Assembly (NCBI RefSeq): GCF_000003815.2
Contig: NC_049981.1
Location: 9,692,649-9,756,648 of the forward strand
Source: Branchiostoma floridae
Taxonomy: Eukaryota > Chordata > Leptocardii > Amphioxiformes > Branchiostomatidae
Reading direction: 5' to 3'
DNA: 64,000 bases
Part shown: positions 19,532 to 30,412 of the stretch, one piece after another
Layout: each line of letters opens with the position of its first letter
How positions within the stretch are numbered: the stretch's first letter is position 1
Translations under genes and position numbers: made by a program
Notes under the pieces: generated by a model
Databases searched by the model: none
What the model was told of the DNA's origin: nothing
What the model saw: only the letters and a program-made list of their open reading frames with translations

Positions 19532-22083
19532 TAATCATATCAGAGTATGACAAAGGGAAAGAAAACAGTTGGAATAAATTTTGCGGAGAAATACCTTCAA
19601 CAGAGCAGGCGAAATATAGTAGATCACATGACTCTTCATGTTGATCTTTACAATCAAGACAAACATCATAACAAGAGTCCATAGAACACAAGCCTCAATT
19701 AAGCAACTGAGGTGTCTGCCATATACGAGGGCTAAGGTGTTTGTATACCTTAATAATAAGAATTTCTTTAAAACCTGTTTCCATTTAATAATGTTAACAG
19801 ATAGCTGTTTATTTCCACACAAGGCAGCAACCAGAGCCTAACCTCTGCTTGGAGAGCAGCTGATTGGCCCTGCTTGCATAACACAGACTACCATTAGGCA
19901 AATGATATAATAGGCTGTGCCACAGTACCTTCAAGATGGGGGTGTCAATCTATCCAATTGTCCAAAAGCTGAAAATATTTCTACTGTGCCTAAAATTGCC
20001 ATGTTTTCTTGGATCCTCACTTACTAACAACATACAAAAATGTAAACAAATCACTCAGATCTTGAGTTACAGTCGCAAACACACAAACACAAAAGCGATC
20101 AACTGTTGACGGTCACTGACACCCTTTCTGTAGGTATCTAGTATCACAGGTATCCAAATCTTGTGATTCATAGTTTTCTCCTTTGATTCTCCATGCTGAA
20201 TCAGACTCTGGCAAGCTTGTTCGGACTTGTTACTATTGAGCAATCATGTTTCCCCTGCAAGTAACTAAAACTTCAAGTCCTAGATGATCCAAACAGTCCA
20301 CAGAGACTTTAACTGCGAGTATAAGGAATAAATAACTCTCTCCCCACGTCCCACAGAAGCTTGTTACAGTGCTGACTATTAACCCTGGAGGTTGTCTATC
20401 TATGGCGATATCAAAAGAAAGGTCTTCACTTCGCCGTTGATGAATTTGTGCTGACTACGACACAACGTTCCGCACGCTTTAGTGACGTCCGAACCGAGCC
20501 CGTGAGTTACGGCTCCTGTCAGGCGGTTCGTAGGAAGAAATGAATTTCATCTTTCCCGAGGCTTGGTTGTTATACAAAGGGTTTAGGGCCATCCTGGGAG
20601 GGGGGGGGAGATTTAGTACTTAATAAAAATGTCCAGTGGACACAAAGCAAGACACTGACCCTACCATATACAGGGCTCATGGAATGTATGTCATTAGTAT
20701 ATGGTGGGTGAATATTATATTATTTCAGCAAACAGGAAATAATATGTTTGAGTGTATCGATTTGGAAATGAAACGTTGTTGAGGCAAAGAGGTCCTTTTA
20801 TCAACTTCCTTGGTTGCGGCATTCGGTGTTAACAATGAACACTCTTTATATTATGATTCACTTTAAAAGATAAATCATATACAGGGGATTGAAACTTTCT
20901 TGCATGTCATAATCAGAATTTTATGTATATTATTGTACATACAGTGTTTACAGAATGTCTACCAGCCAATTTCCTCATTCTCATAAATATGCAGGCATAG
21001 GAATATCCGGGTCAATTTTCATGCTCCAAATGACTTAAGATACCATGATGATATATGCAAAATGACGTTTGAGTGTATATTATGTTTTGATTTATTATTA
21101 CTGTCATTCTGACCATTTCTTTCTGATCTAAACTGACAAGAAGGGGAAGATATTTATTGTACATACAAAATGTATGTACCTACTGGGCTAACAACAGGTT
21201 GCAACAAAAAAACAAGCAGATAAAATAATACTAGATATAGTACATGAAATACACAATGTGATGAAACATGATTTTCTATTCTGCAAAATTGTCCCTTTTT
21301 TTGTAATGATTCCAAAGCTAATATTGACTCTGATTCAGTGTCTTCAACAACAAGGAAATGTAGTAAAAGGGCAATTCCCCATTTCAACAGAATTGTTAAC
21401 CATATGGCAGCCGAGAGGCTCCACAGGTGTCCCCTAATTCAATTATAGGATCAGTATCCGCCAGAGTTGTGTTACCATAGCGATGTTAACTACAGCGAGA
21501 AGGCATCCTAGTGGTCTATGGCGGTGTGTTTTAAGTGTCCATCACTTTGTCACAGTATGACACCCGGAAGTACATTTGGGGGTCCTTAAAACTGCTTGTT
21601 CTTTTGTACCAATGAAGATGAAAGGAAACTGCAGATTAATAGACTGTCGGAAGCTCAACAATTCTTCTTCCCTTAATCAAAGGAGGAAAGGATAGTGATA
21701 GATTAAAGGAGGACGTATCACTTGTGAAATCTATTGGGGAAAAAAAACTCGAAATGATGATTGACCTTTTGCATGCTGAGATCATTCTTGATGTGATAAT
21801 CCAGCCCCTTTGACTTGGAGCAACTAATTAGAATTTCTTACTTCTCCAAGGCAAGAACATCTGACATATAAATTGTAAGAAAATGGAGTAAAAGGGTATC
21901 TAGTTTACTGTAAGTATAATTGGATATTTCTTTCAGGCACTGTTTGATGTAATTCTTACAGCTGAGTTATGCAAAAATGAAGCAGGCTCTAATGTCTGTA
22001 TGTCGGATGCTTTGGTCCTACAAAATTACCAATTTGGCCAAATTGAATGGCTAATCATACATCCAGGTCAACTCTGACAAGCG
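19532..22083. other. No gene seen; mixed AT-rich and GC-rich DNA
   Basis: Mostly AT-rich. A degraded interspersed repeat with a CAAACACACAAACACA end lies at about 19920-20110. A CpG-containing, unique block lies at 20390-20560. A minus-strand open frame at 21154-21387 starts with a hydrophobic stretch but has no ephrin-like continuation or suitable donor. Confidence 0.35.
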
Positions 22084-22250
22084 CCCTAACCCTAACCCTA
22101 ACCCTAACCCTAACCCTAACCCTAACCCTAACCCTAACCCTGACCCTAACCCTAACCCAACCTAATCCTAATCCTAATCCTAATCCTAATCCTAACTCTA
22201 ATCCTAACCCTAACCCTAACCCTAACCCTAACCCAACTCCTAACCCCTAA
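22084..22250. repeat. Interstitial telomeric repeat (CCCTAA)n
   Basis: About 28 hexamers. The first ~10 are perfect CCCTAA (TTAGGG on the other strand), followed by CCTAAT variants and a return to CCCTAA. It is far from any sequence end, so it is internal. The open frame of alternating Leu/Thr and Asn/Pro across it is not a gene. Confidence 0.97.
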
Positions 22251-24612
22251 ATCTGGCCAAGTTGACAAGGGTGCTAGGACTTAGGTTGACCAGGGTGTAT
22301 GTGTTGCGCTGAGTTGACTGGGCTGAGTTGGTAAAGAGCTGAATCGTCCAGGCCCCATAAAAACTATATCATAGTAGATCTGGAGTACGTGCAAAAAGAT
22401 GCAAAATTTCACCTCAAACAATGTGTAAAGGCTGTTTTCATCAAAGTCTTCTCCATTAAGCTATTCCAAAATCACAGCCCCAAAATCCTACAACACATAT
22501 GTATGAATACAACTTGTACAGGACAGCTGCCTTGTAGCCAGGTAATTGTGGAGTAGTCCAACTCAATGCCCTGCCCGGGGGTATATCTGCTCATTACACG
22601 ACTGGTGAACCTACCATTATCCCTGTTACTCGCCATTCACAGTGGACGGATTTCAGCAGAAAATTGGTTTCTTGATTGTGGAGCAAGCTGTACATCTCCC
22701 ACATTATGCAGAAGTGCATCTATATTGGCTTCATGGATAGCATTGGTACTTTGTTATGGTCAGGTGCAAGGCATTTGTTAAGTGCTTAAAATAACTCATT
22801 ACGCGGTTCCATACATACATACACAATGCATTTTTTTCGAGTTTGGGTCTTTGCTATCTTTCATTGCAAACTGTAGAAAACCAGTGCTCGAAAAACACTC
22901 TTGTACACCTTCAAATGCAACCACATTTTGCTTGGCGCAACTTAATCTTAAACCCAGGTAGCGCAGTGCGCAGCCTGAAAATTTGCAAAAGGAACACCAC
23001 TTTTGTATTTTTCTCTTGATAAGTAGTTCACTGAAAGAAAAGACAACAGATAAGTAGCTGATTTGAAGAAAGTAATAATTTGTAAGTCGGGCAACCTAAA
23101 ATGATAATGACGAAACCTGGCTTTTGACTCAGGTTATCTAAGTAACCTGGCTAAAAAAGTAATTCAAGCAATAAAAAAAACTGTTATTGTATGTCACACA
23201 TATACATGTAAAGTTTTAGTACAATGTAAGATGCATGAATGAATACTCGTATATTCAAGTTTATGCTGATTTTATGTCCACGGTTTTTGTAGTGCAAAAT
23301 TTGGGATTGCTTTTTGCCCACCTGCCCCCTTGTCTAAGACCAACATGTAACTATAATTGTAATGATACATTGTACAACATTACTATTAAGATGTGATGGA
23401 AACGGCTGTTCTCTGTCCATCTAAACATCCTATAAGAATTATTTTTCTGTCACCATCTATAACTTTCTATCGTAATATTCAATATTCAGACCAGTGTTTG
23501 GAAGCTTTGTATTCAAAATTGGATTTGGATTTCTTCAACCACCACTTAACGCCCATCAAAATTGTAGGAATGTGCTAATAAAATTTTCTCCTCATATGCG
23601 TCAAATGACGGGATGATAGGCACTAAGGAATCAACAATAACTGCTCAGTATCACTCCCTGGGCAGTTGACCCTAACCATAGGGGTGTTGCCTTGTACTGA
23701 ACCATAACCATGCAGAACTGACTAGAGGCCTGAATAAACCCCTTTAGACCCTCTAAAAGTCACTCTCCCCTACCAGACAGCTGATTTATAGTCCGGCATT
23801 GTTTGGCCCCCTGAATAGACTGCCGCGTGCTTTGATCTGGTGTCCCACAGGGCCAGATCTGTCATCCGTCATGTCCGCATTGTCGTACTTAGCTATTCAG
23901 TACCACGCTGCCGGCCCTCCCCATTGTTTACAACACATGCAGAGTACGGGGTCAGGCTAGCGAGACAATGTACGGGCAAAACTGTCGGATAATACGCTCC
24001 CTAGTTTAAGAAAATCTAAAAATAAAGGCAGGAAAAAACTACAAGTTTTTTTTACAAAAAAAGGCAAAAATAAGCAAAATGAGCAAAGAAAAATATCTTT
24101 GGAGTCTGGTTATCAGCAAAAAAAGGATTAAAAGCTTGAGCCTATACATGCACATGTAAGAGCTGAATTGTATCTTTCAGAAATGTAGAAAATTCACATT
24201 TATCGGTTTCAAGCAGTCTGTCTAAAATTACTGAATGTTGTAACACGACTATGTGAAAAAAGTGACTACATTGTATTAGTAACTGAAATAAATGGTCAGA
24301 GTTTAGAGTTCTAAAAATTTCAGTTTTACCAAGGCGCTTTGGTTTTACAAAATTCTCTTCAGACCACCAGACAAATTTGCAGTTTTGCCTTGATAACATT
24401 TTGCTTTCAAGCAATTTTTAATCATTTTTGCACAAGACTGTATCCAGTCTGTGTAGGTCAACTGCTGTACAAAAAACTGGTTTGCAACAAAGGGTCAGAC
24501 AAATCAGTGAAGAAGACAATATACATGTATATATTCAAGTCCTTCTGTTATGATTATGCATGTATGGAAGACATATAAAATGACAGCAATATCTGCTGAA
24601 CACTTAGTCGCC
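22251..24612. other. 5' flank of the LRR gene, no other gene seen
   Basis: Starts with GTTGAC/GGGTG-rich short repeats next to the telomeric tract. A unique CpG-containing block lies at 23780-24000. The last 600 bp are AT-rich. A TATAAA at 24574-24579 lies 34 bp before the preferred ATG, but a separate 5' exon is equally possible. Confidence 0.35.
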
Positions 24613-25054
24613 ATGATGCCAAGAAGGAAGACAGTGGTCTTTTTACTACTTATGCTTTCAAACCATTTGCTTTTTGTGCTCACTGCAAGTCCAAGGTGCC
24701 CAGAAGGCTGTCGTACCGAGACCTATGGGTTAACGCTATGGCCGAGTCTTCGCTGTTTCTGTCCGGATGGAAACGGGACGGGCTCACCGTGCAGCTGGCT
24801 TGGGTACGAAGGGCTGTACAGCTTTCCTGTGTGTCTCCACGCCATTCCGACCAACTTCGACAAAGCAACTAAAATGGTCACCATAAAGCACCTCTGTTCT
24901 TCGGTGTTGCTAGAAAGGTCTTTCCCAAGCATGTCAAGCATTAATTGGCTGAAAATTGAAAAGTCGAATGTTTCTACAATACAGTCGTGGGCTTTCCAGG
25001 GACTGCCGTTGGTGCAATATCTCAACATTTATGACAACCGCATCTCAAGACTAG
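24613..25054 (+). CDS. LRR receptor exon 1: signal peptide, N-cap, LRR start
   Basis: Ends AGACTAG|GTATGT inside an LRR (NIYDNRISRL). The frame continues in exon 2 as E-D-D-T-F-F-G-L-E-Q-L, which completes a canonical LRR. That is strong evidence for the junction. Reading into the intron instead gives a stop at 25171-25173. Confidence 0.92.
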
Positions 25055-28000
25055 GTATGTGGTGTGGAATCTTCTTACAATTTCAGAAAACTTTGTACTT
25101 GTTTCTATTCCTACTGCAAGCATTATACCAAACTCCCAACTGTAGCTATGCAAAGGGAAGTTTTCCTTCTTGAGCAAACTTATTCCTGATAATAAAATTT
25201 CCAAAGATTTCAGCATAAACTGTTAACAGGTCCCAACATCAGATGTTAAAATTAACATTAAGGTGTTAAATATAAAAATGATTAAGTAGTGAAGGTATAA
25301 ACATTGAACTTTTGCGCATCAAGCTTGTAGTGTAAAAATCATGACGTGTATTTTGTGAAAAAAATGTACAATATTAAAGAATCTCTCACCCAGACTGTAC
25401 AATATAGTAATAACATTTTGCTTCCTGGTCATGATGATTGGGTTTTCAATTGTCTGTACAAAATTTTCATTATTTTTGTATGAATATTCAATAGTATTTC
25501 TTTGACCTGTCCACAGAGGATGACACGTTCTTTGGGCTTGAGCAGCTGAAACACCTGTACCTTCAGAAGAACTGCATTTCGGCCATATCCAAGCATGCCT
25601 TTCGAGGTTTACTCCTTTTAAAAGACATCTGGTTGTCCTGGAACCGCCTGCGTTCCGTGCCCGTTGATGCACTCCTGCACCTTGAAGCATTGCAGGTTGC
25701 AAGATTGACCTACAACCACATCACCACAGTTGACGACCAAGTCATGCAACTGGGTCAAAACTACAGTTTTGCCCTCATGTTGAGACGTAACATGCTGAGC
25801 TGTGACAAGGATCTGACTTGGTTCATCTGCAATCTGCCGCAACTGGAGCTGATTCTGCACCGCAGTTCGCTGAAGTGTGCGTCACCCGCCCACCTTCAAG
25901 GAACTGTCCTCACAGTGTTGAGGGAGAGAGTTTGCCCCAAGCCGCCCCTATGGACCCCAAAATGGGACAAGGTCTTCATTGGAGCAGTCACAACAAGAAC
26001 CAGCTCAGAGGGTCCGCAAAATGTCAGCACACTTCTGTATGACAAGACCACTCTTGATCACACAGACAAGATGTTGTACACAAACAACGCAATACACAAC
26101 AAGACGACTCCCACAGAAAACAACACACATGCACCATACGCAAGTATCAGCTTTGCCCCGATTCAAACCACAGAGACGGTCTACATTAGTCTTTTCGGAG
26201 GGGGCGCCATCCTAAACTTGGACGACAACGGAAGCAACCTTGTTGCTACGATCCTTGCTGTTCTCCTGCCACTGCTTCTGGTGTTGTCATCAGTGGTCCT
26301 CTTCTCCTGCTATCACTACGGCCTGCACACAGCTCTTTGCAACATCGAACCTGAGAACGAAGACCCAAATGATGGAACAATAGAGCCGTATGCTGTCGTC
26401 TACTCTGACTCTACGGACCTGCAAGCACCTGATGGAGACTTAGCCAATGACAATCCACCAATCACTGGTTCTGACCAATCAGAGGGCAGCTACAAGATTC
26501 AGTCTCATGCTGAGAGAGGAAAGGAGAAAGTCAACAAGTTCAAAGTGTTTGCAGTGATCCACCATAAAGATAATAGGCCAGAATCTCAGTCCCCAGATAC
26601 AACCCAAGACAACAACCCAGACCTTAAACCACAAGCAATTGCCCATGACAACAACCAAGGGCCACATGAAGCAACCCACGATGACAACCCAGAGATTCAG
26701 CCATATGCAGTCACATTTGACCTAAGCCGAGATGGCAACTCCAATGGCCAGCCATATGCGATAGCCTACCAGTCTCCACAAACCCCCAGATGCCTAACAT
26801 CCTTGCAAACAACAGCTGACCAACAGGAGACCATTGTCAAGCAACCACTTGCCACATCATGGCCAACAAGAGCCAACACGCCACACTGTAGGAATGAAGA
26901 AGGAGACAATCCACCAGCAAGAGGTGACAACAGTCCTTGTGAAAATGCCACTGACAAAGAAGAAACTATCGTCAAACAAAAACGACCCCAATCATGGCCA
27001 ACAGTCGCTAACACACGTACAGAGCTAAACTGTATCCCAAACTATTGGAACAAAGAAGCAGATAAAGACAATACACCAGCAAGATATGTCAATACTCCTT
27101 GTGAAGATGCCACTGACCAAGACGAAACTATCATCAAGCAAGCATTCAACCAATCAGATGGACAGTCATTTCTAATGGATGCAGAATTCCACCGAACGAA
27201 TCAGGATGGCGACAAGGATACAAGAGCAAGAGATGAAAGGTGCCCTTCTGGAATGGGTGAGGAAAAGGAGATTCCAAGTGGGATGCTATATAGGGGTGGC
27301 TCAAAGAACTTTGCTGAAGAAAAGTTCAGTGTATCTCAAGTCTTGTACAACACATCTTATGAGGAGCCTAGCGGACATTCGCTGTTGTATGAAGGACCAT
27401 TGATGGACAACGGACCATCTCAGAAACAACAGGAGACAGGTATGATTGAAGGTCCCATCCAATTTAGTTTGATATTGAAAGTCGTACAATCTTAGGTTAA
27501 AAGTTTAAAAGCATCAGGTTCTAAATTAGAAAATCTTAGGTTACAATTTAAAAGCCTTAGGTTAAAAGTTTAAAAGCCTTAGGTCATAACTTCAAAAGCA
27601 TCAGGCTACAAGTTTAAAAGCTTTACCTTATGGCTTTAAAGCCCTAGGTAACAGATTTAAAAGTCTGAGGTTACAGGTTTGAATTGTAGCTTACAGGTTT
27701 GAAAGTCATAGGTTACAAGTTTGAAAGTCTTAAAAAGTTTGAAAGTCTTAGGTTAAAAGTCTTTAGCTTCAAATGGTCAATACTTTGTTCATAATATTAC
27801 ACTATCTTCTTGGCCTCTAAAGCTAAGGGCACAACCTGCTATATGTGCAATTTGTCCATATATTACAGGCCACGTCTGCCAAGTATATTTCTGAAAACGT
27901 TCAGACTGTACAGGGCAGGCGTGTCGCCCGTACTGGCATGGGGGCAAATCTGCAGCCCGATGGTACACAAAGTTTTGCCTGCACGTAAAGTTTTACGGCG

Positions 28001-28235
28001 TGTCCGCGTGCTCCAAAATCCGTCGGATTCCCTACGAGTTTGTACGGAGGCGGTACTTACAATTTACGGACCACAAAAGATTGCCTATGTTTTGGCACGC
28101 AGACAGCACGTATTTGCACATACAGTGGGTTGTGCCCTTAGCTTTAATAATTATAATCATAATTGTGGTCATATTTCTTTTGCCTTAGCTTGCATGGATG
28201 CAGAAGAGACTGTCACAAAACAACCAGTGGCCTGA
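24613..28235 (+). CDS. LRR single-pass membrane receptor, three exons
   Basis: Join 24613-25054, 25517-27439, 28189-28235; 803 residues, both introns phase 1. The start at 24613 is preferred (GCC before ATG) because a basic MMPRRK and hydrophobic signal peptide (to about residue 25) follow; in-frame ATGs at 24550 and 24580 lie upstream. Domains: Cys-rich N-cap with C-P-E-G-C (29-33) to about 70; four to five LRRs (about 105-235, for example LKHLYLQKNCISAISKHAF); LRRCT cap with NMLSC...C...CASP...VC (239-287); Thr/Asn-rich linker; membrane helix 389-412; 390-residue cytoplasmic tail. The tail has PYAVVY/PYAVTF/PYAIAY motifs (Y439, Y544, Y561) and an ETIVKQ repeat (585, 630, 684, 795). No TIR, kinase or Ig domain. 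Probably a cell-surface recognition or adhesion receptor of the large LRR class in amphioxus; ligand and signalling unknown. Confidence 0.9.
25517..27439 (+). CDS. LRR receptor exon 2: LRRs, LRRCT, membrane helix, tail
   Basis: Acceptor GACCTGTCCACAG (AG at 25515-25516). One long uninterrupted frame through the LRRCT, membrane segment and most of the tail. Donor GAGACAG|GTATGA at 27439/27440. If the donor is not used, the frame runs on to a TAG at 27493-27495 and adds 18 other residues, giving an 806-residue form. Confidence 0.92.
27496..27780. repeat. ~20-bp AT-rich minisatellite in LRR intron 2
   Basis: About a dozen imperfect copies of TTAGGTTAAAAGTTTAAAAGC, drifting to TTACAGGTTTGAAAGTC at the right end. 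It starts at the stop codon of the read-through frame and lies wholly within the proposed second intron. It introduces many stops and is unlikely to be coding. Confidence 0.85.
28189..28235 (+). CDS. LRR receptor exon 3: last 15 residues
   Basis: Acceptor TTTCTTTTGCCTTAG; 47 nt. Joined in phase 1 it gives ACMDAEETVTKQPVA and TGA. The segment EETVTKQP copies the tail motif seen as QETIVKQP, EETIVKQK and DETIIKQA in exon 2. That match, in the required frame, is the main support for such a short exon. Confidence 0.8.
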
Positions 28236-28629
28236 CCAAAAAGTCGGTTGTTCATTCTTCTTTATGGTAGAATGCAAAGGATTGTAGATTGTTCATAGCA
28301 AAATGCAGACATGAGATTTCCTTATTTCTTCATAATGGTAGCAGCACATTTATTTTCATTGCCTCGTTATCCTTTTAATGTGTAACAACTTGATTTGTTC
28401 CTCGTCAGCTGTACAGTAATTAGGAACACACAATCCCTTGTAAATATGAGCTTCAGACTTAAAGTTAACATCAGATGTAAAAGCGGTTGGACCAAATGTG
28501 TGTACTTGTATGTTGTAGTGCTATTATGCTATATGGTTTGGGAGCTTTTGCGTTTACTACTGAAAATATATATACTTCTACATTTAGATGTTCCAAGGTG
28601 CATGTAAAATGTGTGCCAACATGCAATTT

Positions 28630-28720
28630 TGCATGCAAGGCCCTGTTGATTTGATTATATGGATGACATCCTCTAGGCACCCCAAATGATACAAACATGC
28701 AAATAAAAAAAAAGTTGCCT
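28630..28720 (+). repeat. Interspersed repeat (GATGACATCCTCT family)
   Basis: Shares TTTGATTATATGGATGACAT, CCTCTAGGCACC.CAAAT and ACATGCAAA with 56735-56815, and a weaker copy lies at 58611-58655. Short and diverged. Confidence 0.6.
28702..28707 (+). terminator. Candidate polyadenylation signal
   Basis: AATAAA followed by an A-run, 467 bp after the LRR stop codon. It lies within an interspersed repeat, so use is uncertain. A second AATAAA is at 28949-28954. Confidence 0.35.
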
Positions 28721-29983
28721 TCATTATAAAATCCGGTGAAGAGGGTCTAGACAATCATGCAGAGTATGGTATAGCAAATAATACATTCTTCTTTTTTTTT
28801 CATTTTCCTCTTTGACTTTACTTTAGCTTGGCATTCTAGGACATTGGTATCATTTTCCAATATTTTGAAATTTAAGGCAAACATTTGATCATTTTATGGC
28901 TGCTTTGTATGACTTACAGTATGGTCGAGAACAATTTTTACAGAAAGAAATAAAAAATTGATCCGCACGAATGTCAAAAATATTATATTACTTTTTATTA
29001 AAATCAATATGGCCTAACCCAGAAAAAGTATCTTGAAGATTACAAACCAGTAGACTTCATTACCCTTGCCTGCTAATCCACAACACTAACTATGTTTACC
29101 TGACCTACGATTCACCTGGATACAGACTTAACAGGATTAACAACATCAATTTGTTAAGATCAGCCCTGGCTCTGGCAAACACCCCCCTCAGGGCATAGCG
29201 CAAGCTGGCTCTAACATACCCCAGTACATAAGCTTGGGCTTGGCACAGTCCATTATCTGCATGGGGGACAGAAATGTGTTTTCTTATATTGTACTATACA
29301 CTTTGATATATGGTTTTGTATTAGATGACTTTGTACATGTTATAGTTTTGTGTCATGCAAGAAAATGTTCTTCTATGGAATTCTGCAAATTCCTTTCCGT
29401 TCATGAGGATTTCATTTTGCGTTAGTGAGAAAATTGTGTGTTTAAGGTTTGTATTTGAAACAATGGGATATGTGGACAGAACACACATTTTTAGTGTGAT
29501 TTAAAGTTCACAGAAAAGAGGCTACCTTATAGAAGCTGCCAACACTAAATAAGTGCAAAAATTGTAAAATTTCATACTGTAATAGAACTTAGAAATAAAA
29601 ACAATGAGAAAATTTCCACACTTACGGTATTGCATTGGAAGGATGTTTATTCAACATGGCACGGCACTGCTAAAGTTTTCCTGATCTAGTTCTTATGTGT
29701 TTATAAAGTTGTCTAAGCCAGTAAGATAACTCACGGATGACCTTCAAACGTAAAGCTTTGCAAATGGAGTCTAAGTCTTTGTGCACATGGGGCCTTGCTT
29801 AAAGTCTTATGTATACAGTATAGAAAGGAGTAAAGCCACAAAGCTCACACAAGCTGAGGGGAAATCTATTGCTTTGTAGACTGTGCCTACATGTATAAAC
29901 CATGTAAGCTAGCATTGTAATGGCTGTTCTCTAAAGCTCTTGCTTAACTGGCGGTGGTCAGACCTCCGTTGAAAATTGTAAAA
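28721..29983. other. 3' flank of the LRR gene, nothing recognised
   Basis: AT-rich with no exon or RNA gene recognised. Contains the second AATAAA candidate (28949). Confidence 0.4.
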
Positions 29984-30180
29984 GGTAAAGGTACAAGTCC
30001 AATAGCCTTTTTGAGGCTATGGCGGCAGCGGGTTGTTGTCTAATTTGTCCAGGGTAGAGTATTGGAAGGTGGAGGCTATCCCTCTCCTTCCACTGCCTAA
30101 CCTAACCCAGGTACTAGTTTTTACCTAGCTGGCAAAGGCTGTAGCAGTAGCAAAAACCTGCCAATCCTAGCCTTCTTTTA
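29984..30180 (-). mobile_element. SINE-like repeat (family C), minus orientation
   Basis: Reverse complement of the body of the element at 48985-49300: the GGAGAGGGATAG and CCTTCCAATACT phrases, then GCCTCAAAAAGGC and a TACCTTTACC end, in the same order. Only the body, without a tRNA-like head, is visible here. Confidence 0.7.
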
Positions 30181-30200
30181 GTTGGTCACTGGCAATGATA

Positions 30201-30412
30201 GTTTAATGCTCAGGGTAGTTTAATGTTCACGGTTTTTGTGATGGCCACGTGCACTTCACCGCAAACTTAAAACCACTAGGAACATTTTTCCATTTATGTT
30301 AGTACGTGACTACAGTCCATGGTGCTATTGCAAACTTAAAATCGCTGCGAACACTCCATTTTTACGCTACAGCGAAAGTAAATCCCCTCGAACTTAAATG
30401 CATTTACAGTAC
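30201..30412 (-). repeat. Interspersed repeat (TACTGTAAATGCATTTAAG family)
   Basis: On the minus strand it starts TACTGTAAATGCATTTAAG and carries two related halves with TTTTAAGTTTGC and GAACA.T phrases. Similar diverged text occurs at about 10940-11010, 51620-51700 and 58850-58930. Probably an old transposable element. Confidence 0.5.

Noticed and set aside
21154-21387. Minus-strand frame starting MKWGIALLLHFLVV as a secreted protein
   Set aside because: Hydrophobic start but no domain, no suitable donor, and an AT-rich context typical of chance frames.
22047-22250. Leu/Thr/Pro/Asn repeat protein
   Set aside because: Pure translation of the telomeric hexamer tract.
25319-25860. Minus-strand frames opposite the LRR gene
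   Set aside because: Shadows of the strongly supported plus-strand LRR exon.
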